The notes beneath the pieces were generated by a model. That model saw only the letters and a list, made by a program, of their open reading frames with translations. It did no database searches and had not been told where the DNA came from. 25,730 nt of DNA from a virus. How positions within the stretch are numbered: position 1 is the first letter of the stretch; the number at the start of each line of letters is the position of its first letter. Positions 14,228 through 22,527 of the stretch are shown here, piece after piece. Location: the IMG/VR virus record IMGVR_UViG_3300014501_000064, positions 1 to 25,730 of that record; one strand, given 5' to 3'. Made by a program: the position numbers and the translations under genes.

Positions 14228-16218
14228 ACGTAGCTTCCAGAATAGCTATGCTGGGTTCATGTTCTGCCAACTTAATGGCTACGCCTCTTGTTGACAGTGG
14301 TGCATTGGAAGATAGCCCGCTCTTTGCTAACAATTACATGTTGTTGGGTGTATGCGGTAGTAACACTTATACTTCAATCGATAACGGTGTGACTTGGGTT
14401 ACCCATACTTCTACGTTAAGTTATGGCGCTACTAGTTTAGGTTGGAATGGTTCAGTATTTTATGCATTTTATTCATCGTATGGGCAAGCCATTTCAGCAA
14501 CTGGTATTGGTGGATCAATCTATACATTTTCTTATGGACATAATGCAATAGCTTCGAACGGTTCAATCTTTTGTTCAGTAAATGGCTCAACTCCATATTG
14601 TCAAACATCTTCAAATAACGGAATTAGTTGGACCAATCAATCACTGCCTACAGGTTATTGGTTAGATATTGTTTGGACAGGTTCGTTGTTTTATGCCGTC
14701 GGTGATGCGTGTGCTGCCAGTTCTCCAGACGGAATTACCTGGACTTCTCACTCTCTTGTACTTGATTGGTCCAGCATTGCTTATAATGGTTCAACATTTT
14801 GTGTTGTTTATAACACTGTTGGTCAGACTTATGCGACAGCTTATTCGACAGACGGTGTTAGTTGGTATGGCAGCGTTGGACTTTCAAATCAAATAGCTTG
14901 GGAAAAAATTGCATGGAACGGGTCAGTATTTTGTGCAGTCGGTTATTATAGCAGCCTTGGTTATTGCGCAATTTCACAAGATGGAATCAATTGGACAAAA
15001 CCTTGTGTAATAAATGCAACTATGAATATCACTCCGAAAGGACTGGTGTGGAATGGTAAAGTTTTTTGTGTAGTATCAAGTAGTGGTATATTTACTTCTA
15101 CGGACGGGCTTAACTGGATCGCAACATCAGCACCGACTGTTAGTTATACAGCCATAAATTCTACTTTTGTTTCCAGCGGAGGCACCCCACCAACCTATGT
15201 TTTTGAAAATGCGTGGACAACGCCTGCCTTGATGAACGGTTCTACTATTGCCGCATACATGTGGAGTATAGCTGTCAATGCAGCTGGGCTATTCGTTGCG
15301 GTTGGTTATAACGGCAGCAGTTATCCACTCTATGCAACATCATCCAATGGTCAGACGTGGGCAACGCCTGCCTTGATGAATGGATCTACTGTTTTTGCAG
15401 CCATGTGGAGTATAGCTGTCAATACAGCTGGGCTATTCGTTGCGGTTGGTTATAACGGCAGTGGTTATCCAGTTACAGCATCATCTTCTAATGGTTCGAC
15501 ATGGACAACGCCGACTGTCATTCCTTCGTCTAACGCTTATACAAATTTGGGTGGTATAGCTGTCAATGCAGCTGGACTGTTCATTGCAGTTGGTTACAAC
15601 AGCAGCTATTATCCATTGTATGCAACATCATCCGATGGCTCGACGTGGACAACGCCTGCCTTGATGAACGGTTCTAATGTTGTAGCATTAATGACTTCTG
15701 TTGCTGTCAATGCAGCTGGGCTGTTCGTTGCAGTTGGTTATAACGGCAGCAGTTATCCACTCTATACAATATCATCCAATGGTCAGACGTGGGCAACGCC
15801 TGCCTTGATGAATGGATCTACTGTTGCTGCAACCATGACTTCTGTTGCTGTTAATAGCGCTGGCCTGTTCGTTGCAGTTGGTTATAACGGCAGTGGTTAT
15901 CCACTTTATGCAACGTCAGCCAATGGCTCGACGTGGACAACGCCTGCCTTGATGAATGGATCTACTGTTGCTGTAACAATGAAAGATATAACCGTTGATT
16001 TATTAACTGGCCTGTTCATTGCGGTTGGTTATAACGGCAGTGATCAATCAGTTTACGCAACATCATTCAATGGCTCGACGTGGACAACGCCTGCCTTGAT
16101 GAATGGATCTACTGTTGCCGTACTTACGAGAGGGGTTGCGGTTAATTCAGCCCATCTGTTTGTTGCAGTTGGTGAGGATAATTCAACCAATTATCCACTT
16201 TATGCTACTGGACAATAA
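14224..16218 (+). CDS. Double beta-propeller (Asp-box/BNR-like) tail adhesin
   Basis: 664 residues. The proposed start is TTG 14224 overlapping the fibre stop (TTGA), with GGGAG about 10 bases upstream; an ATG at 14248 lacks such a site. Residues 21-40 include SGALEDSPLFANN, a diverged copy of the window's repeat motif. Residues ~40-325 contain about six or seven diverged propeller blades marked by Asp-box-like turns: SIDNGVTW (51-58), SPDGITW, STDGVSW, SQDGINW, STDGLNW. Residues ~331-664 are seven highly similar 48-49 residue blades of the form W-T-T-P-A-L-M-N-G-S, eight variable residues, then IAVNAAGLFVAVGYNGSSYP and LYATSSNGST. Propellers of this kind in tailspikes and sialidases bind or cut glycans. 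I see no sialidase RIP motif or catalytic triad, so binding is more likely. The assignment to host recognition is inference from the fibre neighbourhood. Confidence 0.7.
   Translation: MNVASRIAMLGSCSANLMATPLVDSGALEDSPLFANNYMLLGVCGSNTYTSIDNGVTWVTHTSTLSYGATSLGWNGSVFYAFYSSYGQAISATGIGGSIYTFSYGHNAIASNGSIFCSVNGSTPYCQTSSNNGISWTNQSLPTGYWLDIVWTGSLFYAVGDACAASSPDGITWTSHSLVLDWSSIAYNGSTFCVVYNTVGQTYATAYSTDGVSWYGSVGLSNQIAWEKIAWNGSVFCAVGYYSSLGYCAISQDGINWTKPCVINATMNITPKGLVWNGKVFCVVSSSGIFTSTDGLNWIATSAPTVSYTAINSTFVSSGGTPPTYVFENAWTTPALMNGSTIAAYMWSIAVNAAGLFVAVGYNGSSYPLYATSSNGQTWATPALMNGSTVFAAMWSIAVNTAGLFVAVGYNGSGYPVTASSSNGSTWTTPTVIPSSNAYTNLGGIAVNAAGLFIAVGYNSSYYPLYATSSDGSTWTTPALMNGSNVVALMTSVAVNAAGLFVAVGYNGSSYPLYTISSNGQTWATPALMNGSTVAATMTSVAVNSAGLFVAVGYNGSGYPLYATSANGSTWTTPALMNGSTVAVTMKDITVDLLTGLFIAVGYNGSDQSVYATSFNGSTWTTPALMNGSTVAVLTRGVAVNSAHLFVAVGEDNSTNYPLYATGQ
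15214..16215 (+). repeat. Seven tandem 144-147 bp propeller-blade repeats
   Basis: Units begin with TGG codons at 15214, 15358, 15502, 15646, 15790, 15934 and 16081. The spacing is 144 bp except the sixth unit, which is 147 bp. Long blocks such as acaacgcctgccttgatgaa and gttggttataacggcag are almost unchanged between most units. Unit 3 is the most diverged. Differences concentrate just after N-G-S in each unit. Confidence 0.93.
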
Positions 16219-16232
16219 AAGGACATCCACAC

Positions 16233-16469
16233 ATGGGTATATCATTTGATGAAACACAGATCAGCCTTCAAAGCGTCATGGGCATCACGGTGTCGAGTAT
16301 CCAGCCCGATACAAACAGCACGCAATATGTACGGGTGCTCAAATTTTACACGACACCTGTAGCCGCTGTTAATTCAGTTCCAGTCTTGATCGTAACCTTG
16401 TACGGCGGCAACCAAACGAGCGGCGATATCAGTGAACTGGAAATCCAGACCCCGACGCTTGAATTTTAA
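16233..16469 (+). CDS. Small hypothetical protein before the sheath gene
   Basis: 78 residues with AAAGGACA upstream of the ATG. The sequence is beta-rich: ISFDETQISLQSVMGITVSS, then YVRVLKFYTTPVAAVNSVPV and LIVTLYGGNQTSGDISELEI. It has no membrane helix, catalytic motif or repeat. It closes the fibre block and lies 34 bases before the sheath start. It might be a fibre chaperone or minor structural protein, but I do not recognise a family. Confidence 0.65.
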   Translation: MGISFDETQISLQSVMGITVSSIQPDTNSTQYVRVLKFYTTPVAAVNSVPVLIVTLYGGNQTSGDISELEIQTPTLEF

Positions 16470-16503
16470 AATTCTATTTGATTTCAACAAAAGGAGAATT
16501 ATT

Positions 16504-18741
16504 ATGACGACTCCCGTTTTTGGTTTACAATTTATCCGCGTCGATGATCAAGCAGTTCCTGTCATTGGTGCCAATCTCGACGTGGTCGGCATTATCGGCC
16601 CGTGCAGCTCAGCTGATAACAATGCTTTTCCACTCGATACGCCCGTTTATGTAGCGAGCAACGATCTCGTTACGCTCGCAAAATTAGGAACAGACGGTTA
16701 CATCATGGATGCAATCAACGGCATCAATGATCAACTTTCTGATTATCAAATTGCAGCGCAGCTTGTAATTGTTGTGACTGCCTATGGTACGTCTGAAACT
16801 GAAAGCGTACAACTTCAGCAAACGATTGCCAACATTATGGGCAACAGTGGATTGGGAACTGGCCTGTTCGCTTTCCTGGCAGCACCGAATACTCTTTATT
16901 GCACGCCTCGTCTGATCCTCGCACCCGGTTATACCGGGCAGATGGCGAACAGCCTCGATACGTTGGTAAGTGCTGTTGCTGGTGCTGGCTACAGACCAAA
17001 TCAACTTTATACCGTAACCTTTGGTCAGGGTGAAGGTGAAACCAATGGTGCGCAGCTTATCCTGCCTGCCGCCCACGTTATTAGCGATGGAAATGGCGAT
17101 ATCGATAATGCTCAAATCTTTATCGATAGTTTTGGCGCATGGATGTCAGTCCATCCGACTGCAACGATTGTTGCGCCTGATGGCACGCCTCCTGCTGCTG
17201 TAGCTGCAACTGGTTCACTGATGTTCAGCGCTCAACCGGGCATTGGTTCTGCGGTCACCTTGAATACTACACCGATAGAATTTGTCAGCTCGGCAAATCT
17301 TGGTGCCGTTCCGTCTGGTCCCCATTTAACAGGCGGTCTTGATTCTAGTGCTTATGCAACCGGTAACATTGTCTTTAATTACAATCCGTCGCCCGGCGAT
17401 TATATTGTATTAGCAGGTGTCACGGTTGAATTTCTTGCCAGCGGTGCTACTGGAACAAACTGTGATATTGGCATCAATCTTGGTGCCACGCTCACAGCCT
17501 TGGTTACTTTGCTCGGCACTACGCTCAGTGCAAACGGTGCCCTGAACGTTGTAACCTACAACCAGACTGGCGGCAATGAGCTGACGTTCGTCTACAAAAC
17601 TGAGAGCACTGCAAGCAACACCTCGTTCACGACAACTGCCAGTGTCAGCACACGTCAAGTTTCACTCGGTGAAAATCTTGGTGCAACGCTTGCAAACTTC
17701 ATGGCATATACTGCTGCAACAAACCAGATTGACGTTGTTGCTTGCACCTATGTTCTGGCGGCTGGCACCGTTCTTCTTGCTTATGGCACTGCTGGAACTG
17801 CAGGCAACAGCTATGCTCTTGGCAGCACTGTGTTTGGTTTGTCGCTTTCCGGCCCGACGCTGACAGGAGGTGCGGCTGAAGGTGCTTCAACGCAAGCAAC
17901 GTTTACGGTTACGAACGCTCTCGGTGCCAATCCGATCGTTGCCACGGCAACGCCGGTGCTCAATACGCTAATGGCTCATGCTGTGTTTGAATCATCGGGA
18001 ACGTCCATGATCGATGATGAAAACTGGCGCGATACCATTAGCAGCAATCGTATTATTCCATGTTCTGGCGGTGTCAAGATTGTCGATCCTGTTAGTGGTA
18101 ATGTGATTGTTATGCCATTTGCCCCACGAGTTGTCGGTGCAATGATTGCCGTGGATTACAGCACTGGTTATCCGTTCCATTCTGCAGCGAACGAGCCAAT
18201 TCAAGGTGTCGTTGGACCGGCACGAACGATCGCCTTCTCTCTGGTTGATGGAAGTACTGAAGGTCAGGTATTGCTCGCTGCCAATATTGGCATCTTGGTG
18301 CGTGGACTGATTGGTATTGAAACGGCAATCAGCACTGGTGGTTTTGTTTACATTGGTACCGATACTTGTTCGGCAGATCCGCTTTGGGTGTTCTACAATG
18401 TTTCTCGTGGTCGCGATTACATTGAGCTGTCATTGATGCCTGCACTGCGCACCTATCTTGGTCGCAGCAATATTACAGCTCAGACCGTGACGAATTGTTT
18501 GAATACGGTCAAAAGCTTCCTTGCCAATCTGACAGCTTTGCAGCAGATTCTTGGTTATCAGGTTAATTTCCAAGGCAACCTCAATAGTGACGAACAGATC
18601 AGGCTAGGGCAATTGACCATCGGCTTCCAGGCGGAAGAACCGCCTGTGCTGCGTGAGATCACCACCATGAGCGCTCGGTACGCTCCTGCAATTGATGCGA
18701 TGGTTTCTCAGTTGTCAGCTCAGCTTAACCTGACTGCCTGA
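16504..18741 (+). CDS. FI: Contractile tail sheath protein, P2 FI-like, with large insertion
   Basis: 745 residues from the ATG at 16504, preceded by AAAAGGAGAATT; the open frame reaches further upstream but lacks such a site. The N-terminal part (PVFGLQFIRVDDQAVPVIGA, then VVGIIGPCSSADNNAFPLDT and PVYVAS) is typical of sheath proteins, with the V-x-G-x-x-G-P/T-A turn and a loop ending in P-V. The C-terminal part has W-R-D-T-I-S-S-N-R-I, SPDP-type VDPVSGNVIVMPFAPRVVGA, V-G-P-A-R-T-I-A-F-S, W-V-F-Y-N-V-S-R-G-R-D-Y-I-E and LGYQVNFQGNLNSDEQIRLG. P2 FI is 396 residues. About 235 residues (~237-475) are inserted between the two halves and look like two or three copies of a beta domain with L-G-A-T-L and T-L-T-G-G motifs. 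Sheath polymers contract to drive the tube through the envelope. Confidence 0.85.
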   Translation: MTTPVFGLQFIRVDDQAVPVIGANLDVVGIIGPCSSADNNAFPLDTPVYVASNDLVTLAKLGTDGYIMDAINGINDQLSDYQIAAQLVIVVTAYGTSETESVQLQQTIANIMGNSGLGTGLFAFLAAPNTLYCTPRLILAPGYTGQMANSLDTLVSAVAGAGYRPNQLYTVTFGQGEGETNGAQLILPAAHVISDGNGDIDNAQIFIDSFGAWMSVHPTATIVAPDGTPPAAVAATGSLMFSAQPGIGSAVTLNTTPIEFVSSANLGAVPSGPHLTGGLDSSAYATGNIVFNYNPSPGDYIVLAGVTVEFLASGATGTNCDIGINLGATLTALVTLLGTTLSANGALNVVTYNQTGGNELTFVYKTESTASNTSFTTTASVSTRQVSLGENLGATLANFMAYTAATNQIDVVACTYVLAAGTVLLAYGTAGTAGNSYALGSTVFGLSLSGPTLTGGAAEGASTQATFTVTNALGANPIVATATPVLNTLMAHAVFESSGTSMIDDENWRDTISSNRIIPCSGGVKIVDPVSGNVIVMPFAPRVVGAMIAVDYSTGYPFHSAANEPIQGVVGPARTIAFSLVDGSTEGQVLLAANIGILVRGLIGIETAISTGGFVYIGTDTCSADPLWVFYNVSRGRDYIELSLMPALRTYLGRSNITAQTVTNCLNTVKSFLANLTALQQILGYQVNFQGNLNSDEQIRLGQLTIGFQAEEPPVLREITTMSARYAPAIDAMVSQLSAQLNLTA

Positions 18742-18776
18742 TTTCAACCTACATTATTTTTTGAAAGGAATGACAA

Positions 18777-19334
18777 ATGGCCAATCCCGTCTGGACTATG
18801 GAAAGTGCAAACCTTTATTGTGGCAGCGGCCCCGATGATGGTAACGCTTCCAATCACCTCACATTGACTGAACTCAAACTTCCCGGTCTTGACGTTCAAT
18901 TTGTCGATCATAAGGCGGGTGGCTCACCTGTCGCTATTGAAATCGATACCCAGATTGCTCGCCTGGAGTGCACCTTCTCATTGATTGGTGTCACACCGCA
19001 GGTAATGGGAATGATTGGAGGTTGGGGTACTCAAGGTAAGAACACGTTTGATGCCTACGGTGTTATCCGTGATCAGCAAACGGGTCTAGCCTCGCAGGCT
19101 CATGCCAATCTACAAGGCATGCTCAGCAAAGCCGATCCCCAAAACTGGCGACGTGGTGACGTGATGCATACGGCTTATGCTATCCGTGGCATTATCCACT
19201 ACGAACTTGTTATTGGCGGCGCGCAAATGTACTTGTGGGATTGGGCGACCAACACCAGAATTATCGGCGGCAATGATTTGAATGCAGCAACAAATAGCCT
19301 ATTGCTCACTGGTGCCACTGGTGTGACATCATAA
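18777..19334 (+). CDS. FII: Tail tube protein, P2 FII-like
   Basis: 185 residues with GAAAGGAATG upstream of the ATG. It lies directly after the sheath, as in P2. Matching family features are TLTELKLPGLDVQFVDHKAG, then G-S-P-V-A-I-E-I-D-T-Q-I-A-R-L-E-C-T-F-S-L-I-G and the later Y-A-I-R-G-I-I-H-Y-E strand. P2 FII has about 172 residues, so this is full length. The final ~30 residues (NTRIIGGNDLNAATNSLLLT) are slightly longer than usual. The protein would stack as hexamers around the tape measure to form the DNA channel. Confidence 0.85.
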   Translation: MANPVWTMESANLYCGSGPDDGNASNHLTLTELKLPGLDVQFVDHKAGGSPVAIEIDTQIARLECTFSLIGVTPQVMGMIGGWGTQGKNTFDAYGVIRDQQTGLASQAHANLQGMLSKADPQNWRRGDVMHTAYAIRGIIHYELVIGGAQMYLWDWATNTRIIGGNDLNAATNSLLLTGATGVTS

Positions 19335-19335
19335 C

Positions 19336-19842
19336 ATGCCGGGCAATACATTGAAAAGAACAGGTCAATGGGCCGTAGAATTGCTTACGCCCCTGCATCA
19401 TCAAGGCAGGGAGATCACTGAGATCGTCATCTCACCTCCCGGTTTTGAACATGTTATTCGATGGGGTCTTCAGGAAATCCCATCGACGCTTGCGTTACTG
19501 GCAGAGCTGACTGGTCTGCCAGAAAAATTACTGCGCATGATCACCTATCCAGATGTTGACCGTGTGATGCTGGCTTTCACTGCGTTGATGCCAGCAACGA
19601 TCCAGGCTGATTTCAGCAAAGGCACACGACCATTTGCAACACCAATTGACGAACTGCCAGTTGATCAAATCATCAATGATCAGATCGATCCACGCTATCC
19701 GCATGTTGATGGACCAGTGCAGCGAAACATTGAACCTGTTCCAGTCTCACGCATGCCCGCTCCATCCCGTCGAGAATCACCTGAACCGTCTAACGGCGGT
19801 CTAGCAGCACCGTTGGCTGAAACAATGCGCAAGGTAGGATAA
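19336..19842 (+). CDS. E: Tail assembly chaperone, P2 gpE / Mu gp41-like
   Basis: 168 residues. Residues ~15-90 match the P2 E/Mu gp41 chaperone family: VELLTPLHHQGREITEIVIS, then a proline-led segment, L-A-L-L-A-E-L-T-G-L-P-E-K-L-L-R-M-I-T and Y-P-D-V-D-R-V-M-L-A-F-T-A-L. These proteins coat the tape measure during tail assembly. P2 gpE is about 91 residues. Here a C-terminal extension of ~75 residues rich in Pro, Arg and Ser follows in the same frame. Many relatives make such an extension by programmed frameshift; I see no overlapping second frame here. The ribosome-binding site is weak (GGTG before the ATG). The stop abuts the tape-measure start. Confidence 0.75.
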   Translation: MPGNTLKRTGQWAVELLTPLHHQGREITEIVISPPGFEHVIRWGLQEIPSTLALLAELTGLPEKLLRMITYPDVDRVMLAFTALMPATIQADFSKGTRPFATPIDELPVDQIINDQIDPRYPHVDGPVQRNIEPVPVSRMPAPSRRESPEPSNGGLAAPLAETMRKVG

Positions 19843-22527
19843 ATGTCTGATACGGACTTCGCGGCAAATATTGATCTAACCGCCACTGACAACAGTGGTG
19901 ACGCATTTCGTGGAGTAGTACAGCACTTCAACGATACTGTAACTGCGTCTCAAAATGCTACCAAGGGAATGCAAACTTCTCTTGAGCAAGTCAAGAAATC
20001 TGTAGAAGATTTAAGTAAAGCTACCAAGGCGCATGATGAAACTGTTTCCAAAGCATTCGGTGGAGCTGGTGATGCCGTCACTGCATACTTTGGCAAATTT
20101 CTAGGCATAGGTGCCATTGAAGAATTTGCTCGTCGTTCGATCATAAACTTCGCTGAAATCGAACACGGCATGGGTCAGATCGGTTTTCAAACCGGGGCAA
20201 CGGATAAACAGCTAATAGAACTCGGTTCTACATTTGACGATATATCCAGAAAGAACGGTAAAAGTATTTCTGAACTGGCTGAACAATTTTTAAGCTTTCA
20301 AGGCACCGCCGGTATGGCGTTTGAACCGGCGAAAGAACAATTTGCAATAATTAATGACCTTGCTCAAACAACCGGTAATTCAGTTGAAAACCTTGGACGA
20401 ATTTCCATTGCGGCATCCAAGAACCTTGGTGTTTCTGGCGCTGAAAATGCAGCCATGCTGAAAAATATCGCTGTTGAAGTCCCGTCTGCGATGATGGATG
20501 CTTTGGCGCAGATGGCCCCACAACTTTCTATAACACTGGAGGCGATGGGTGTTACTGGGCGTAGAGGCATGGAAGATTTGGCGAAAGTATTTGCCGATAT
20601 TGAACCTGCCATGGGTACGCCTAGGCGTGCAATTAATGCATTAAAAGATCTTTTGGAAACTGCAAATGATCCATTTAGCAATCTTGGTCAGGCATTGTAC
20701 AATGAGTTGAGCCATCAAGAAAGAACTGTTGAAAACACACTGAATGCAATTCATACGTCATATGAAAATTTTAAAAAGAGTTTTCCTATAGATACAGACC
20801 TTGTTCTGATTGATGCTGCTTACAGGAAAACGTTTAATATTAGTGTAGAGCAGCTGGCAGTTGAAAAATCTCGAACAGAGGAACAAGCACGACGACATGC
20901 ATTGTCAGAAACAGAACGTAACAAAGAAGATGCTTTTAATAAAGAACGTAATCGTCAAGCTGCAGAAACGCTGCGTCAGTTTAATGAGATGTCGGCGTCG
21001 CTTGAAAATATGCGTATTGCTGTTGGTAAATTAATGTCATCGTTTGGCGCTACTGCAGAGCTAAAAGAAGCGGCGGCGATTCTGCAAAACATGGCCAAGC
21101 TGATTGACGATATCAGGAAGCACAATCTTAAAGAAGTACTACACGATCTTTTTCCCAAACCTCATATGCCGACACCAAGTGAGTTATGGAGTGGGATGAC
21201 GAATGGTCCCGGTGGTGAGAGCGATGAAGATAGTAACGCAAAGATCGCTCAAAAATGGGGTGTCCCAGCTCCACCCACACCACGTGGTGCTGCTCCTGCC
21301 TGGCGACCGCCTTCAAGGCATTCATACGCCACAGGCACAAGCTACGTCCCAGAGGACATGATCGCTCAAATTCACAAGGGCGAGCAAGTCATTCCTGAAG
21401 GTCAAGGCAAAAGTGGTAGCGGTGCAATCAAGGTTGCCGACCTGGATAACACAGCCGCGACCGACAAGAACACTATTGCCTTGAATAAACTTACAAGCGA
21501 CATGAGTGATGATGCGTTCAAGAAGCTTGGCAGCCATGGCGGAGCTGGTGGTGGCAGCAGCGGCGGTGGTGGACAAGGCTACAGCGGTGGTGGTGGTGGC
21601 GATGGTGGTGGTGGTGGCGATGGTGGTGGTAGCCAGAACCCCGCTCTAGGTGGTTCGGTGCCGCGCAGGATGGGTCGCTATAGCGGCGGTGGCCATAGTG
21701 GCGGTGGTCATCACGGCGGCAACAGTGACGGCGGCCCCGGTGCAGATGGCAGCACCGTTCCACCAGATGGAAATCTTGCTGCTCAACGAGCAGGACATAT
21801 GAAAGAACTTAATGATGATCCCCATCTGAAAGCTTTTGCCGTCGATGCTATGCAGCATGAAGGTGGGGTTCAGTCTAACCTCGAACAGTTGTTCAATTAC
21901 GCGTCGATGCGTCACATGACCATCCAACAAGCACTTCATTCGGGACAATATGGTCCTGTGAATAGAGGTCTTATCAGTGGAAATCGTGGTATATCAAAAG
22001 CAAACGAAACAGCTCTTGAAAAAGTTGGTGCTGGATCAAACATCACTGATTATGCCACTGATCAAGGCATGGCTGGTGATCGGAATTTTGCCAAGTACAT
22101 GGCAAATCGTCAACACTATGGAATGCATCAAGTCCAAGGTGCCTGGTTTTCTGCTCATGGTGAGCAAGGTGTAAAATGGGCAGAACGACAAAGGGCAGCA
22201 GCCAAGGGTTCAGTTCACGGTAACGACGAAGCTGCGCAATATCTCGATCCTTCAGCAGGGTCGCATCCAGCAGCGGCGACACCAAGTCATGCTCTTCCAA
22301 CACCACAAACATCAAACTACTCTGAAAAATCAGTGTTCGATACTGGATCAAATATCAATCACCACATTCAAGAATACGAAACATATCGTCGACACGTTAC
22401 TGCTCACCCTGTTGTTGTTGGTCTTAGGTCGAAAGTTCAACGGAATAAAGCCAATAATTTACTTGATGATTCAGCAAAAAAGGTGACAGGCACCACATAT
22501 GCTGATGTTGGGCTGATAGGAGCATAA
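19843..22527 (+). CDS. T: Tail tape measure protein with C-terminal hydrolase-like domain
   Basis: 894 residues, with its ATG directly following the chaperone stop and AGGTAGGATAA as ribosome-binding site. The N-terminus is helical and coiled-coil-like (FRGVVQHFNDTVTASQNATK). Residues ~95-330 have the phage tape-measure pattern: FAEIEHGMGQIGFQTGATDK, ISELAEQFLSFQGTAGMAFE, LAQTTGNSVENLGRISIAAS. Residues ~340-430 form a charged coiled coil. About 494-522 is YATGTSYVPEDMIAQIHKGE, a GEQ/AVIP element usual near tape-measure C-termini. About 566-640 is a glycine-rich linker with GGGHSGGGHHGGNS. About 645-786 is a compact domain with MQHEGGVQSNLEQLFNYASM and later GSNITDYATDQGMAG and W-F-S-A-H-G-E-Q-G. 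It resembles peptidoglycan hydrolase modules seen in phage tails, with the EGG glutamate as candidate catalytic residue. The length predicts a tail near 130 nm if the usual ~1.5 angstrom per helical residue applies. Confidence 0.8.
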   Translation: MSDTDFAANIDLTATDNSGDAFRGVVQHFNDTVTASQNATKGMQTSLEQVKKSVEDLSKATKAHDETVSKAFGGAGDAVTAYFGKFLGIGAIEEFARRSIINFAEIEHGMGQIGFQTGATDKQLIELGSTFDDISRKNGKSISELAEQFLSFQGTAGMAFEPAKEQFAIINDLAQTTGNSVENLGRISIAASKNLGVSGAENAAMLKNIAVEVPSAMMDALAQMAPQLSITLEAMGVTGRRGMEDLAKVFADIEPAMGTPRRAINALKDLLETANDPFSNLGQALYNELSHQERTVENTLNAIHTSYENFKKSFPIDTDLVLIDAAYRKTFNISVEQLAVEKSRTEEQARRHALSETERNKEDAFNKERNRQAAETLRQFNEMSASLENMRIAVGKLMSSFGATAELKEAAAILQNMAKLIDDIRKHNLKEVLHDLFPKPHMPTPSELWSGMTNGPGGESDEDSNAKIAQKWGVPAPPTPRGAAPAWRPPSRHSYATGTSYVPEDMIAQIHKGEQVIPEGQGKSGSGAIKVADLDNTAATDKNTIALNKLTSDMSDDAFKKLGSHGGAGGGSSGGGGQGYSGGGGGDGGGGGDGGGSQNPALGGSVPRRMGRYSGGGHSGGGHHGGNSDGGPGADGSTVPPDGNLAAQRAGHMKELNDDPHLKAFAVDAMQHEGGVQSNLEQLFNYASMRHMTIQQALHSGQYGPVNRGLISGNRGISKANETALEKVGAGSNITDYATDQGMAGDRNFAKYMANRQHYGMHQVQGAWFSAHGEQGVKWAERQRAAAKGSVHGNDEAAQYLDPSAGSHPAAATPSHALPTPQTSNYSEKSVFDTGSNINHHIQEYETYRRHVTAHPVVVGLRSKVQRNKANNLLDDSAKKVTGTTYADVGLIGA

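Noticed and set aside
15214-16215. Variable repeat region as the target of a diversity-generating retroelement
   Set aside because: No reverse transcriptase, template repeat or adenine-biased substitution pattern is visible in the window; variation is better explained by blade duplication and drift.
17992-18328. Minus-strand open frames within the sheath gene
   Set aside because: Shadows of a confidently identified sheath gene, with no start signals or recognisable protein features.
19510-19535. A-rich stretch (gaaaaatta) as a possible chaperone frameshift site
   Set aside because: It is not a canonical X-XXY-YYZ slippery heptamer, and no alternative open frame of useful length follows.
21518-21763. 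Histidine-rich open frame on the minus strand
   Set aside because: Antisense shadow of the glycine/histidine-rich linker of the tape measure.
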